The notes below the pieces were generated by a model that was not told the DNA's origin, searched no databases, and saw only the letters and a list, made by a program, of their open reading frames with translations. 64,000 nucleotides of DNA from the NCBI GenBank assembly GCA_030531005.1, contig JAUMTW010000004.1, positions 62,001 to 126,000 of the forward strand, written 5' to 3'. Each line of letters starts with the position of its first letter. Positions within the stretch are counted from its first letter, which is position 1. Positions 17,821 through 27,305 of the stretch are shown here, in pieces. A program made the translations under genes and the position numbers. The stretch comes from Corynebacterium sp. (GTDB taxonomy: Bacteria; Actinomycetota; Actinomycetes; Mycobacteriales; Mycobacteriaceae).

Positions 17821-20800
17821 TTAGGACTCGTCTTCTAGGTTCCCTTCCATCTCCAAAAAGGTATCGCGCAGCAAAGCCAAGCGCTCGACGTCTGGATTTT
17901 CCCAAAGACCACGGTCGGCTGCCTCTAAAAGACGTTCGGCAATATCGCGCAATGCCCAAGGATTGGATTGTTCAAAGAACTCCCTATTTTCTTCATCTGC
18001 CACGTAGGTATCGGAGAGGGATTCATACATCCAGTCATCCATCATCCCGGTGGTGGCATCGTAGCCAAAGAGATAATCCACAGTAGCGCTCATCTCAAAA
18101 GCCCCTTTATAGCCATGGTTGCGCATGGCTTGGATCCAACGGGGGTTGACCACGCGGGCCCGGAATACCCGACGAGATTCTTCATGCAAGGTGCGGGTGC
18201 GGACCGTTTCTTGGCGAGTGGAATCGCCAATGTAGGCCTCAGGGTCTTTACCAGTCAGTGCGCGCACGGTGGCAACCATGCCACCGTGGAATTGGAAGTA
18301 GTCATCAGAATCAGCAATATCGTGTTCTTTGGTGTCCTGATTCTTCGCAGCTACCTGGATGCGACGATATGCCTGCCGCATGGCATCTGCTGCAGGAACC
18401 CCGTGCTGGTTGCGCCCATAGGCATAGCCACCCCAGCTGGTGTACACCTCTGCCAAGTCTTGGTCATCGCGCCAATTGCCGTTATCCAACAGCTGCAACA
18501 GCCCAGCGCCATAGGTGCCTGGTTTGGAACCAAAGATGCGCTGGACATGCGTGGAGCTGATGGTATCCCCGGCTGCGCCTGCTGCAGCAGTATTTGCTGC
18601 GTCTGCGACACAGTGAGCTTTTACATAGTTGTCGGAGGCGGATTCCTCTAAGGAAGCAACCAGTTGCACGGCATCGTCAAGCAAATCCACCACATGTGGG
18701 AAGGCATCCCGGAAGAATCCGGAAATGCGTACCGTCACGTCAATGCGGGGCCGGCCAAGTTCTGCAAGGGAGATGACTTCCAAATCGACCACGCGGCGTG
18801 AACCTTCATCCCATACTGGGCGGATGCCCAGGAGGGCGAAGACTTCTGCAATATCATCTCCAGCGGTACGCATGGCTGAGGTACCCCATACTGAAAGACC
18901 TACGGATTGTGGATAGGCACCATCGTGGTCTGCCTGGTAGCGGGCGATCAGAGAGTCTGCCAAGAGTTGACCAGTCTCCCAGGCCAGGCGCGAAGGCACG
19001 GACTTGGGATCTACGGAGTAAAAATTGCGGCCGGTTGGTAGTACATTAACCAACCCACGCATGGGCGAGCCAGATGGGCCAGCTGGGATGAAGTGGCCTT
19101 CGAGCGCTCGGGTTATATTGTCTAGCTCTGTGGTGGTTTGGGCGAGGCGTGGGATGATTTCCACGCAGGCGAAGGTGAGCAAGGCGTGCAGACCGGCATG
19201 ATCGGTGTCAGCTGGCAGGCTATCCTGGAAGCTTTCTAGGACCGTATCGACCGCGCTGGGCTGCCAATTGTGGGCATCTAAGGCGGATAGGATTTGGTGG
19301 CTGAGTTCTTCGGCGGCATCAGTTTGTGCCCGGGTTGCATCCCCGGCTTCTGAAAGGCCTAATGCTTCGCGCAGGCCGGGCAAGGATTGACTACCTCCCC
19401 AGAGTTGGCGGGCACGCAGCATGGATTGTACGAGTCCTAGGCGTATTTCTCCGGTGACTGGTTGGCCAAGAATATGCAGCCCGCCGCGAATGGCGGCATC
19501 TTTGATCTCGCAGAGCCATCCGTCAATTTCCATAATGCGGTCATCAAAGGCGTCTTCATCGGGGCGCTGTTCCCAGCCTAAATCCCTATCCATTTTTGCT
19601 GCTTGCAGTAGGGTCCAGATTTCCTGGCGGATAGCAGGGAGCTTGGCTGGATCCATGGCAGCAATGCTGGCGTGCTCATCCAAAAGTTGTTCCAGGCGGG
19701 TGATATCCCCATAGCTTTCCGCCCGAGCCATTGGTGGAATCATATGGTCAATCAAGGTGGCATGGGCTCGCCGCTTAGCTTGGGTACCTTCACCTGGGTC
19801 ATTGACCAAGAATGGGTATATCAGAGGGATATCTGCAATGGCTTGGTCTGGGTAGCAGTTGGCGCCCAGGCCAGCATTTTTGCCGGGCAGCCATTCCATA
19901 TTGCCGTGCTTGCCCATGTGCACAATGGCATGAGCGCCGAAGACTTCTCGCAGCCAGAAGTAGGTGCCGAGGTAGTGATGGTTGGCTGGCAAATCTGGGT
20001 CGTGGTAGATTCCTACGGGGTTTTCGCCGAACCCGCGTGGTGGTTGGATCATCACCACTACGTTGCCAAATTGCAGCCCGGCGATGTAGATATCCCCCGT
20101 ATCGGGATGGGTGAAATGTTCGCCGGGAGCTGGGCCCCAGTGTTCTTGCATTTCGGTGCGCATCTGCTCTGGCAAGGCGGCAAAGTAGTCCAGGTAGGCC
20201 TGCTTGGCCAGCACCAGCGAATTATTGGCCAACACTTCTGGAGTGAGCCATTCTGGGTCATAGCCCCCGGCTTGGATCAGAGCATGCATGAGGGCATCGC
20301 CATCATGGTCTCCATCTGGGTCATATCCGGGAATAGTGGTGAGGTCGCCCAAGTCGTAGCCGGCCTGATGGAGCAGCTGCAAGACACGCAGGGTGGAAAC
20401 CGGGGTATCCAGGCCTACGGCATTACCAATGCGAGCGTGCTTGGTGGGGTACGCCGAAAGCATGAGCACGACTTTCTTCTGCGCATTAGGAACCTGGTGC
20501 AAACTGGCATAACGCACTGCAATGCCGGCTAAGCGAAGGCAGCGCTCGGTATCTGGCACATAGGCAATCAGCCCATCGGCATCATATTCCTTATAAGAAA
20601 ATGGCACGGTGATAATGCGACCATCGAATTCTGGAACTGCAATTTGAGTGGCCACATCAAGAGGGCTGAGTCCCTCATCGTTGTCCTCCCATTCCTGTTT
20701 GGAATTGGTTAAGGCTAAGCCCTGGATGATTGGGATGTCCAGGGCAGCCAAGTGGCCAACATCCCAGGCCTCGTCTTCCCCACCGGCACCCACCGTAGCC

Positions 20801-21540
20801 GGCTTGGTGCCACCGGCAGCAAGCACCGTGGTGATCAAGGCATCACACTTGCCCAAGGCGGTGAGAAGCTCTGCGGGAGCTTGGCGCAAACTTGCTGCAT
20901 AAATTGGCAACGGTTGTCCACCTTGCTGTGCAATCGCATCACACAAAGCCGCGATATACGCGGTATTGCCTGCCAATTGTTGGGCGCGATAATAGATGAT
21001 GCCGATAAGAGGCCTGACATCTTGCTTTTCGATGCTATCTGCGTTTGGAGTAACCCCAACTTCTTGGCTCGCTTCTTGGCGAGTCCACGCCGTTGGTACG
21101 GCCTCATGGGCAAGCAACCCCCATAGTGGGAGATGTGCCGGTTGGGCGAAGCCTAGCCCAGTGAGCAACAAGGTATCCGATAGGAAGTGGTGCAGGTTGC
21201 GTAGGTTTTCAATGCCACCTTCTGCTAAATACGTATGCGCCTGAGTGACTACACCTGCTGGAACCGTGGAAATCTCAGTGAGTTCGGCATCGACAGCTAA
21301 TTCCCCGGAGACCACCACCATAGGCACCCTAGAAGCCTGCAGCTGCGCTAGGCCTTCTTCCCACGCCCGCTTACCGCCGAGCAGACGCACAATGATGACG
21401 TCACTGGAGGTAATAAATTCGCTGAGTTGTTCGGCGTTCACAAAATTGGGGTTGGCCCACTGGAAACAAACTTCTGGGGCTTCATTAGCCTTCTTGGCAG
21501 CCAAGAGATCCGTGTCAGAGGTAGAGAGCAGAGTGATCAT
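17821..21540 (-). CDS. cobN: Cobaltochelatase subunit CobN
   Basis: A 1239-residue large subunit of the ATP-dependent aerobic cobaltochelatase, which inserts cobalt into hydrogenobyrinate a,c-diamide; it works with an AAA+ pair encoded elsewhere. Family blocks seen are MLSAYPTKHARIGNAVGLDTP, YLGTYFWLREVFGAHAIVHMGKHGNMEWLPGK (metal/porphyrin-proximal His residues), RGLVNVLPTGRNFYSVDPKS, and the C-terminal EMSATVDYLFGYDATTGMMDDWMYE. An extended frame reaches 21672, but its extra residues overlap the riboswitch; the ATG at 21540 begins the conserved protein. Regulation by cobalamin through the leader RNA is expected. Confidence 0.93.
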   Translation of the reverse strand: MITLLSTSDTDLLAAKKANEAPEVCFQWANPNFVNAEQLSEFITSSDVIIVRLLGGKRAWEEGLAQLQASRVPMVVVSGELAVDAELTEISTVPAGVVTQAHTYLAEGGIENLRNLHHFLSDTLLLTGLGFAQPAHLPLWGLLAHEAVPTAWTRQEASQEVGVTPNADSIEKQDVRPLIGIIYYRAQQLAGNTAYIAALCDAIAQQGGQPLPIYAASLRQAPAELLTALGKCDALITTVLAAGGTKPATVGAGGEDEAWDVGHLAALDIPIIQGLALTNSKQEWEDNDEGLSPLDVATQIAVPEFDGRIITVPFSYKEYDADGLIAYVPDTERCLRLAGIAVRYASLHQVPNAQKKVVLMLSAYPTKHARIGNAVGLDTPVSTLRVLQLLHQAGYDLGDLTTIPGYDPDGDHDGDALMHALIQAGGYDPEWLTPEVLANNSLVLAKQAYLDYFAALPEQMRTEMQEHWGPAPGEHFTHPDTGDIYIAGLQFGNVVVMIQPPRGFGENPVGIYHDPDLPANHHYLGTYFWLREVFGAHAIVHMGKHGNMEWLPGKNAGLGANCYPDQAIADIPLIYPFLVNDPGEGTQAKRRAHATLIDHMIPPMARAESYGDITRLEQLLDEHASIAAMDPAKLPAIRQEIWTLLQAAKMDRDLGWEQRPDEDAFDDRIMEIDGWLCEIKDAAIRGGLHILGQPVTGEIRLGLVQSMLRARQLWGGSQSLPGLREALGLSEAGDATRAQTDAAEELSHQILSALDAHNWQPSAVDTVLESFQDSLPADTDHAGLHALLTFACVEIIPRLAQTTTELDNITRALEGHFIPAGPSGSPMRGLVNVLPTGRNFYSVDPKSVPSRLAWETGQLLADSLIARYQADHDGAYPQSVGLSVWGTSAMRTAGDDIAEVFALLGIRPVWDEGSRRVVDLEVISLAELGRPRIDVTVRISGFFRDAFPHVVDLLDDAVQLVASLEESASDNYVKAHCVADAANTAAAGAAGDTISSTHVQRIFGSKPGTYGAGLLQLLDNGNWRDDQDLAEVYTSWGGYAYGRNQHGVPAADAMRQAYRRIQVAAKNQDTKEHDIADSDDYFQFHGGMVATVRALTGKDPEAYIGDSTRQETVRTRTLHEESRRVFRARVVNPRWIQAMRNHGYKGAFEMSATVDYLFGYDATTGMMDDWMYESLSDTYVADEENREFFEQSNPWALRDIAERLLEAADRGLWENPDVERLALLRDTFLEMEGNLEDES

Positions 21541-21556
21541 AGTTGTAGGGCTAATG

Positions 21557-21735
21557 CCGTTCCTTTCTGGGAATACGCGCCAGGATGAGGCAGGTGTGCA
21601 TGGAGAAACCGCCGCAGGAGCAGGTCTGACTTTGACAGTGGCGCGTCCGCCCGGAATTGCACCGGATTCCACTCCTTGGCAGCAAAGCTCTGTGCATAGC
21701 GTGCATAGAGCTGGATCACACCTATGACACTGCTA
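21557..21735 (-). promoter_or_regulatory. Cobalamin (B12) riboswitch in the cobN leader
   Basis: On the minus strand the conserved core GGAATCCGGTGCAATTCCGG (21651-21670) is followed by GC-GACGCGCCACTGT, matching the B12 riboswitch core. GCTGCCAAGGAG lies just before it, and an AGGTG element with a paired AGCTCTATGC/GCACAGAGCT stem marks the 5' part. ACCTGCC further on resembles the B12 box. Only the core is certain; outer limits are estimated. It should shut off cobN when cobalamin is plentiful. Confidence 0.85.
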
Positions 21736-22101
21736 GCTTACTGGAGAATTACGCCTAGGTATATTATTTCGGACACGCCTCGCATACGGGCCAGTTTTCA
21801 CGCATAGGTGAGGCAATTGAACTTGGGAGCACGAGAGAGCCAATCTCTAGTGATCGATATCGAAAGAGTGATTGTAGGTTCGAGTTTTAAGATCCCAACC
21901 TACCGTGGCTTACGTGCTTCGTACAGGTGCTAGTCGTGTGTATTTCTTGGCTATCTGGAATAATCGTGGCGTTGTGCAGTGGTTTGAAAAGTCAAAATAC
22001 TGGATGATGTTGGAGGGTTTTGTGGAATGCGACAATTGACCGTGGAGCTTACTTGATAAACACAAAGCGAGTATGAATCTAATCACAGTTATTGAACGAT
22101 T
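21736..22101. other. Spacer between cobN leader and Doc gene
   Basis: About 365 bases without a gene. The side nearest 21736 must hold the cobN promoter. No clear terminator for the toxin gene is seen. Confidence 0.4.
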
Positions 22102-22656
22102 TTAGTCAGCCTGCCGAAATGGTGAGGAAGTTTTGCTGCGGTGGTTCAGAGCTACCCGATCAGGTTGGGTCCACTCCCGAAACTTATCACTGACATGGCG
22201 GATAAGATCCTCCCATCTCAAAGGTGAATTGATAGATCCAAGGACAAGATCCACAGCATCGTTGTCGGAAGATGGATTGAGTTCGATTGAGTGCAACTTC
22301 AAGTAGGTAACGGCCAACTGCAACGCAGTTCTTTTGTTACCATCTTGAAACGGATGATTGTTCGAGATGCCTAACAATAAAACTGCTGCAACATCGTAAG
22401 GAGATTGGTGTAAGTGCTTTCCATCAAAACTTTGGAATGCTGCAGCAAGAGCTCCCTCTAGTCGAGTCATTTCAACGGAATATCCAGCGTAAGAATCAGC
22501 GCGACCATCGGATCCAATTCGTAAGGCGCACTTTTCGTTGAGTTTACAAGCAACCTGGCAAAGGGCGCTCACGAAATCTTTCTCCTTTTCAAATCCGGGA
22601 GGAAGAATACCGGAATTTTTTACCGATCTGCTAAGAGCGATAATGCCCCTCCCCAA
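22102..22656 (-). CDS. Doc/Fic-family toxin of a Panacea-type toxin-antitoxin pair
   Basis: A 184-residue Fic-fold protein. HPFQDGNKR at residues 101-109 is the Doc-type catalytic loop (Doc enzymes phosphorylate elongation factor Tu; classical Fic enzymes AMPylate). The surrounding helices (YDVAAVLLLGISNN and TALQLAVTYLKLHSIELN) are those of Doc. The N-terminal 55 residues are an extension not present in phage P1 Doc. The first possible start is a TTG at 22656 inside the upstream gene, giving a 37-base overlap, so toxin translation is coupled to the antitoxin; the exact start is uncertain. Confidence 0.8.
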   Translation of the reverse strand: MGRGIIALSRSVKNSGILPPGFEKEKDFVSALCQVACKLNEKCALRIGSDGRADSYAGYSVEMTRLEGALAAAFQSFDGKHLHQSPYDVAAVLLLGISNNHPFQDGNKRTALQLAVTYLKLHSIELNPSSDNDAVDLVLGSINSPLRWEDLIRHVSDKFREWTQPDRVALNHRSKTSSPFRQAD

Positions 22657-23177
22657 ACCTGCTCGACCTCTTCTGCTGCGGCAAGCATTGTATTAACTGA
22701 GAAATTTTCAGGTATAAAAACATGAGGTGGTGCAACGGGAACAGGAGCACCCGAGTGAAGAAGATCTGTAAATTCTTCACGTATAGTGGTCAAACTAAGG
22801 ATCTCCTGGGACCGTGCAATGTCAGATACACCTTCTCGAGCCTCTTTCCAAGCCTTTTTGTGGCTCATATAAGAAAGTTTCGTCGAATCATAGTTTTTAT
22901 AAAATTCAACCACGCGGTAAATAATTTCCCGCGCCCTAGCAGTGAGCGAAGCGGAATCGCCGCCAGCAACCTGCGAGAAAGTATAGCTTTCTGACTGCCA
23001 AAGTGTCCTTGGTACAGGCCCTTTTCTCCAAGCTTCGAGTGGCTCATCGAATAAAGGGCGTCCGGTCCAAGCGAGTGACCAGCCCTGAGAGAAGTAGCAA
23101 AGCTTATAGAACTTCATCTTATCGACATTTGGTACTAGTTCGACTATATACTGCCCAACATCACGAATATTGGCCAT
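22620..23177 (-). CDS. Panacea-domain (SocA/GepA, DUF4065) antitoxin
   Basis: A 185-residue protein with the Panacea/SocA-like fold. Diagnostic blocks are VDKMKFYKLCYFSQGWSLAWTGRPLF and EPLEAWRKGPVPRTLW (the AW-x2-GPV signature). Panacea domains neutralise very different toxins by direct binding. Here the overlapping downstream Doc gene is the evident partner. AGAGGAG lies about 9 bases before the ATG. Antitoxin first, toxin second and overlapping is a normal TA order. The pair sits between cobN and cobG, so it probably inserted into an older cob neighbourhood. Confidence 0.82.
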   Translation of the reverse strand: MANIRDVGQYIVELVPNVDKMKFYKLCYFSQGWSLAWTGRPLFDEPLEAWRKGPVPRTLWQSESYTFSQVAGGDSASLTARAREIIYRVVEFYKNYDSTKLSYMSHKKAWKEAREGVSDIARSQEILSLTTIREEFTDLLHSGAPVPVAPPHVFIPENFSVNTMLAAAEEVEQVWGGALSLLADR

Positions 23178-23556
23178 GGTGCTACTCCTCTCTCTATTGA
23201 TTCACTTTAAATTGGAAAATTTTCAGATGGTAGCAGATGAAAAACTGCTACCAGTATACAGTAAGGGACTGCACACACCAACGCCGTAGCCTGCAGAGTT
23301 ACTTGGTCATGGCCAAAGACGCGTGCCTTGTGATGTTTGAGATGCTGGTGATCTAGTGGTAGATGAATTTCGGGTATTGCTTTCTGTTTGCTTTCTAAAT
23401 CATCTGGAAATGGGGACCGGGGTGAAGCTAGTCCACGTTAACTCCACGTTAACCGAACTGAAGTAGTTTTTTCGCTTGTGAACCCGAGTCGCATCATAGA
23501 AAGCCTTTGCTATCCAAACATGACTCTATTGGAGAATGAGAGTTAGCATTACACCC
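23178..23556. other. Divergent spacer between the TA pair and cobG
   Basis: About 380 bases without a gene, expected to hold both promoters. It contains two direct copies of CCACGTTAAC near 23430-23450. I looked for a second B12 riboswitch core here and did not find one. Confidence 0.45.
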
Positions 23557-24882
23557 ATGAACAATCCCATGTCTTCAGCAGCGTCTTCATCAACCCAGTG
23601 TGAAGGTGCGTCCGGTGGTGATCTCGGGATTGAAACAGGGGATAACGCCGGTGTGTTGTTAAAACAAACTAATGCTAAACCAGTGCGAGGAACACTTCCA
23701 CACAATCCTGGGATCCTTATTGATCACCCGGATCGCTCCCGCGGAGATATGTGCCCAGGCATCCAACGCTTACATAAGGCTACCGATGGTTATATCGGCC
23801 GGGTACGCTTTCCCGGTGGCCACATTCGTGGGGCGGACTGGCGCACCTTGGCGCACTGGGCTGAAACCTTAGGCGATGGGCGCTTGCACGTGACCAAGCG
23901 CGGCAACCTGCAGTTTCGTGGTATTCAAAAAGAAACCGATTTTAGCCAGGCTGCCATTCAAGTAGGGTATGTACCCTCCCCGCAACACGACAAAATCCGC
24001 AATATTATTGTCTCAGCCCGCGATCCTCACTTGTGGGAGCTTGCCAAGCAAATAGATGAAGCCCTTCTCTCCACCGAGGCAACCGCCGGACTATCGGGTC
24101 GCACGCTCTTTGGTATTGATGCTGGACGCGGCGATATTTTGGTGCATCGGCCAGACTTTGGTGCCATTGCGGTTTCTGGCGGAAACTACCAACTCATTGT
24201 TGCCGGGAACCGCGTAAGCGTTCGTATTCCCAACGAGGAAGCCATCGCAGCTACTTTGTGTACAGCCGCAGCACAGTGGCAAGCTCTGCGGGGCGCGTCG
24301 TGGCGGTTGGCTGAGCGTCCAGAGGTGCACGAGCATATCGTGGCTGCTGTACTGCAGGAAACTGCAGCCGTGGCGGATAAATCGCTTGTTACGGGGGATA
24401 TCGCCACGCTTGCGGGAGCAGCACCGGTAGAGCAACTCCTGGTGCCAGATATCGGATGGTTTGAAGATGAAACTGGGGTAACTCTGGGAGCTGGTTTGCC
24501 CTTTGGGTTCTTGGACGCCACCACTGCAGCCATCTTGGGTGAGTTGAATACCGATACCGCAATTACTGCCGGTGCATGTCTCATGATTCACGGGCTTACC
24601 CCGGAAGTAGCAGAAGCCGTGGTGCGGATTTTGGCCCCACGCGGCATTATTTTCGATGCCAATTCCCCACTGCTGCGGGTGACCGCATGTACCGGATTGC
24701 CGGGATGTGCAAAGGCATTGTCGCATACCCAAGAGGACGCCTTGGCCTTGGTTGCTTCCGGGGACATTCCTGATGGATTTGTGCACTTTTCGGGGTGTGC
24801 ACGGCGCTGCGGGCACCCCTTGGGGCATTATGTTGAATATCTAGCTGAAGGCGAAGGCGAATATGAGGTACAACAGCGGTGA
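23557..24882 (+). CDS. cobG: Precorrin-3B synthase
   Basis: A monooxygenase of the aerobic cobalamin route that converts precorrin-3A to precorrin-3B with oxygen, using an Fe4S4 cluster. About 441 residues, with two ferredoxin-like nitrite/sulfite-reductase repeats (RGDMCPGIQRLHKATDGYIG near the start; LHVTKRGNLQFRGI). The cluster cysteines lie in TACTGLPGC and SGCARRCGHP in the last 70 residues. Its presence marks the oxygen-dependent pathway. The start is uncertain: an ATG at 23536 stands only one base after GGAG, and the ATG at 23557 has better spacing to nothing obvious. GTGA overlap with cobH. Confidence 0.9.
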   Translation: MNNPMSSAASSSTQCEGASGGDLGIETGDNAGVLLKQTNAKPVRGTLPHNPGILIDHPDRSRGDMCPGIQRLHKATDGYIGRVRFPGGHIRGADWRTLAHWAETLGDGRLHVTKRGNLQFRGIQKETDFSQAAIQVGYVPSPQHDKIRNIIVSARDPHLWELAKQIDEALLSTEATAGLSGRTLFGIDAGRGDILVHRPDFGAIAVSGGNYQLIVAGNRVSVRIPNEEAIAATLCTAAAQWQALRGASWRLAERPEVHEHIVAAVLQETAAVADKSLVTGDIATLAGAAPVEQLLVPDIGWFEDETGVTLGAGLPFGFLDATTAAILGELNTDTAITAGACLMIHGLTPEVAEAVVRILAPRGIIFDANSPLLRVTACTGLPGCAKALSHTQEDALALVASGDIPDGFVHFSGCARRCGHPLGHYVEYLAEGEGEYEVQQR

Positions 24883-25541
24883 GTGATTCCCCTATCCGTA
24901 GTGATTACATCAGTGACGGCAATGCTATTTACCGTAAATCCTTTGCCATTATTCGCAGTGAGGCAGATCTGACCCGCTTTGATGCACACCAGGCGCAAGT
25001 TGCTGTGCGGATGATTCATGCTGCTGGTGCGGTGGATTTGGCTGCAGACATTGAATTTTCTACCGGACTAGTTCCTGCTGCCCGGACGGCGTTGGCTGCA
25101 GGTGTACCAATTCTTACAGATGTAAATATGGTGGCATCCGGGGTTACCCGTAAGCGCTTGCCAGCAGATAATGCAGTGCAGTGTTTCTTGCAGGATCCGC
25201 GCACCGCTGGTTTAGCAACACAGCTTGGCACTACACGCAGTGCCGCTGCGGTGGAGCTATGGCGTCCGTTGTTGCACAACGCCATAGTGGCAATTGGGAA
25301 TGCCCCTACTGCCCTATTTTATTTACTGGATTTGCTGGCTACTGAGCCGGATCTGGCCCGACCTGCTGCTATTTTGGGGATTCCGGTGGGCTTTGTTGGT
25401 GCTGCAGAATCCAAGGAAGCACTAGCCCAGCGCGCCCAACAGTTGGGAACGGAATTTCTCACGGTACGTGGCCGCCGGGGTGGTTCGGCAATTACCTGTG
25501 CTGCAATCAATGCTTTGGCAACGGAAAAGGAGATTCTCTAA
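24879..25541 (+). CDS. cobH: Precorrin-8X methylmutase
   Basis: A 220-residue cytosolic enzyme that moves the C-11 methyl group of precorrin-8X to C-12, giving hydrogenobyrinate. The family elements RMIHAAGAVDLAADIEFS (active-site His), TDVNMVASGVTRKRL and GNAPTALFYLLDLL are all present. The GTG start overlaps the cobG stop by four bases (GTGA), so translation is coupled. cobIJ follows directly after its TAA stop. Confidence 0.94.
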   Translation: MSDSPIRSDYISDGNAIYRKSFAIIRSEADLTRFDAHQAQVAVRMIHAAGAVDLAADIEFSTGLVPAARTALAAGVPILTDVNMVASGVTRKRLPADNAVQCFLQDPRTAGLATQLGTTRSAAAVELWRPLLHNAIVAIGNAPTALFYLLDLLATEPDLARPAAILGIPVGFVGAAESKEALAQRAQQLGTEFLTVRGRRGGSAITCAAINALATEKEIL

Positions 25542-27107
25542 GTGTCTGGAAAACTCATTGGGGTAGGCGTGGGCCCAGGTGATCCTGAATTACTCACGAT
25601 TAAAGCGGTGCGTGCTATTGAGAGTGCTGATGTTATTGCCTTTCATGCCCGTCCGAAGGGTACTTCTACCGCACGTGCTATTGCCGAACAATACTTTCAG
25701 CCGCAGCAACACTTAGAGTTACTGGAATATCCGGTGACCACTGGTCAGGTGGAGCATCCTTTAGGCTATGCCGGAGCAATGGCACAGTTTTATGCCGATA
25801 TCACCCAGCGGCTGCGGGAGCATTTGCAGGCTGGCAAGACTGTGGCAGTACTTGCCTTGGGTGATCCTATGCTTTATAGCTCCTACCAGCATATTCACCG
25901 AGTGCTCGCCGCGGAGTTTCCGGCGGAGATTATTCCGGGTATTCCTTCGATTACCGCAGCTGCCAATGTGTTGGGGCAACCGCTGAGTGAGGATGAGGAG
26001 ATTCTCACGGTATTACCGGGTACGTTGAGCCAGGAAGAGTTAACGGCGCGGTTGGGTATGACTGATGCTGCGGTGGTAATGAAACTGGGCCGCAACTTTA
26101 GCAAGGTGCGCACCGCGATTACTCAGGCTGGTTTAGCCCACCGTGCCTTCGTACTGATTCGGGTCGGCATGTCGGATCAGCGGATGGCCCGCTTGGATGA
26201 TCTCAGCCCGGAAGAAGTTCCATATTTTGCGGTGGTGGTCATTCCGCATGAAGAACCCCAGCTTGTCGATGCTTCCTCTCCCGCTTCCACTTCTGCTACA
26301 GGAACCAGCACCGAACTGGAGACTAATGCTGCAGTAGCGTCTGCTACCCCAGTGCCACACCAACCTGGGGAGGTTGTGGTTATTGGTCTGGGCCCGGGAC
26401 CAGACCAATGGTTGACCCCAGAAGCTGTGCAAGAATTGCGCCAAGCCACCGACATTGTAGGCTATGACACGTATGTGCGCCGGGTACCCAACGTAGCAGG
26501 CCAAACCAAACATGCTTCTGATAATAAGGTGGAAGCGGAACGGGCTGCTTTTGCGTTAGAGTTGGCCAAACGAGGTCAGCGTGTTGCCGTGGTATCTTCT
26601 GGTGATCCCGGGGTCTTCGCCATGGCGGCGGCCGTATTAGAGGTGGCTGAAGACCCATTGTGGGCAGAGGTACCAGTGCGCATTATTCCAGGGATGACTG
26701 CAGCCCAAGCGGTGGCTTCACGGGTCGGCGCTCCTTTAGGGCATGACTTTGGCATGGTTTCACTTTCCAATCGGTTGAAGCCCTGGGAGGTTGTAGAGCG
26801 TCGGATTCGGGCCTTAGCCCAGGCGGATATGGCTTTTGCCTGCTATAACCCGGCTAGTAAGCAGCGCCGCTGGCAAGTTGTGCGCCTCAAAGAAATCATG
26901 CTGGAATACCAGCAACCTACTATCCCAGTCATTGTGGCGCGTGCTGTTGGGTCAGACCAGGAACAGGTGCAGGTGACTACCTTGGAGCACTTTGATCCAG
27001 AGATTGTGGATATGCGCACCATGATTATTATGGGGGCGTCTACTACCAAGTGGTATCAAGGCCCTACTGGACCTAGGGTGTATACCTCCCGGTATTATGG
27101 GCAGTAA
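25542..27107 (+). CDS. cobIJ: Fused precorrin-2 C20-methyltransferase / precorrin-3B C17-methyltransferase
   Basis: A 521-residue bifunctional corrin methyltransferase. The N-terminal half (CobI, to about residue 235) starts GVGVGPGDPELLTIKAVRAI and has VLALGDPMLYSSY. A Ser/Thr/Ala-rich linker near residues 245-270 leads to the C-terminal half (CobJ), which starts VVIGLGPGPDQWLTPEAVQEL and has VAVVSSGDPGVFAMA and VIPGMTAAQAVASRVGAPLGH. It places C20 and C17 methyl groups with SAM. The fusion is common in Actinobacteria. Third gene of cobG-cobH-cobIJ. No hairpin terminator is evident after the stop. Confidence 0.95.
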   Translation: MSGKLIGVGVGPGDPELLTIKAVRAIESADVIAFHARPKGTSTARAIAEQYFQPQQHLELLEYPVTTGQVEHPLGYAGAMAQFYADITQRLREHLQAGKTVAVLALGDPMLYSSYQHIHRVLAAEFPAEIIPGIPSITAAANVLGQPLSEDEEILTVLPGTLSQEELTARLGMTDAAVVMKLGRNFSKVRTAITQAGLAHRAFVLIRVGMSDQRMARLDDLSPEEVPYFAVVVIPHEEPQLVDASSPASTSATGTSTELETNAAVASATPVPHQPGEVVVIGLGPGPDQWLTPEAVQELRQATDIVGYDTYVRRVPNVAGQTKHASDNKVEAERAAFALELAKRGQRVAVVSSGDPGVFAMAAAVLEVAEDPLWAEVPVRIIPGMTAAQAVASRVGAPLGHDFGMVSLSNRLKPWEVVERRIRALAQADMAFACYNPASKQRRWQVVRLKEIMLEYQQPTIPVIVARAVGSDQEQVQVTTLEHFDPEIVDMRTMIIMGASTTKWYQGPTGPRVYTSRYYGQ

Positions 27108-27305
27108 ACCATAAAGGATGAGGCCTCTTATCAGAAAACTCCGCTGAGCGAGGTCGAAGGCGAACCCATTTCGATTTTTTAGGAGCATCGTTTTCGCCAT
27201 GAACTGCGAATAGCACCGCGGTGAACTGCGGAGTTTATGAAACCCGTGACTTGAATTGCAACCAACGCTCCAGCCCGTATGCCGAACGGCTCAATGAGTA
27301 TTTAT

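Noticed and set aside
19672..20532. Long plus-strand open frame (286 codons) opposite cobN
   Set aside because: It is antisense to a well-conserved part of CobN, has no recognisable domain and follows cobN codon structure; a shadow frame.
23340..23540. Possible second B12 riboswitch upstream of cobG (GGGGACCGGGGTGAAG)
   Set aside because: The pairing and the downstream GC-GACGCGC segment of the core are absent; only a superficial resemblance.
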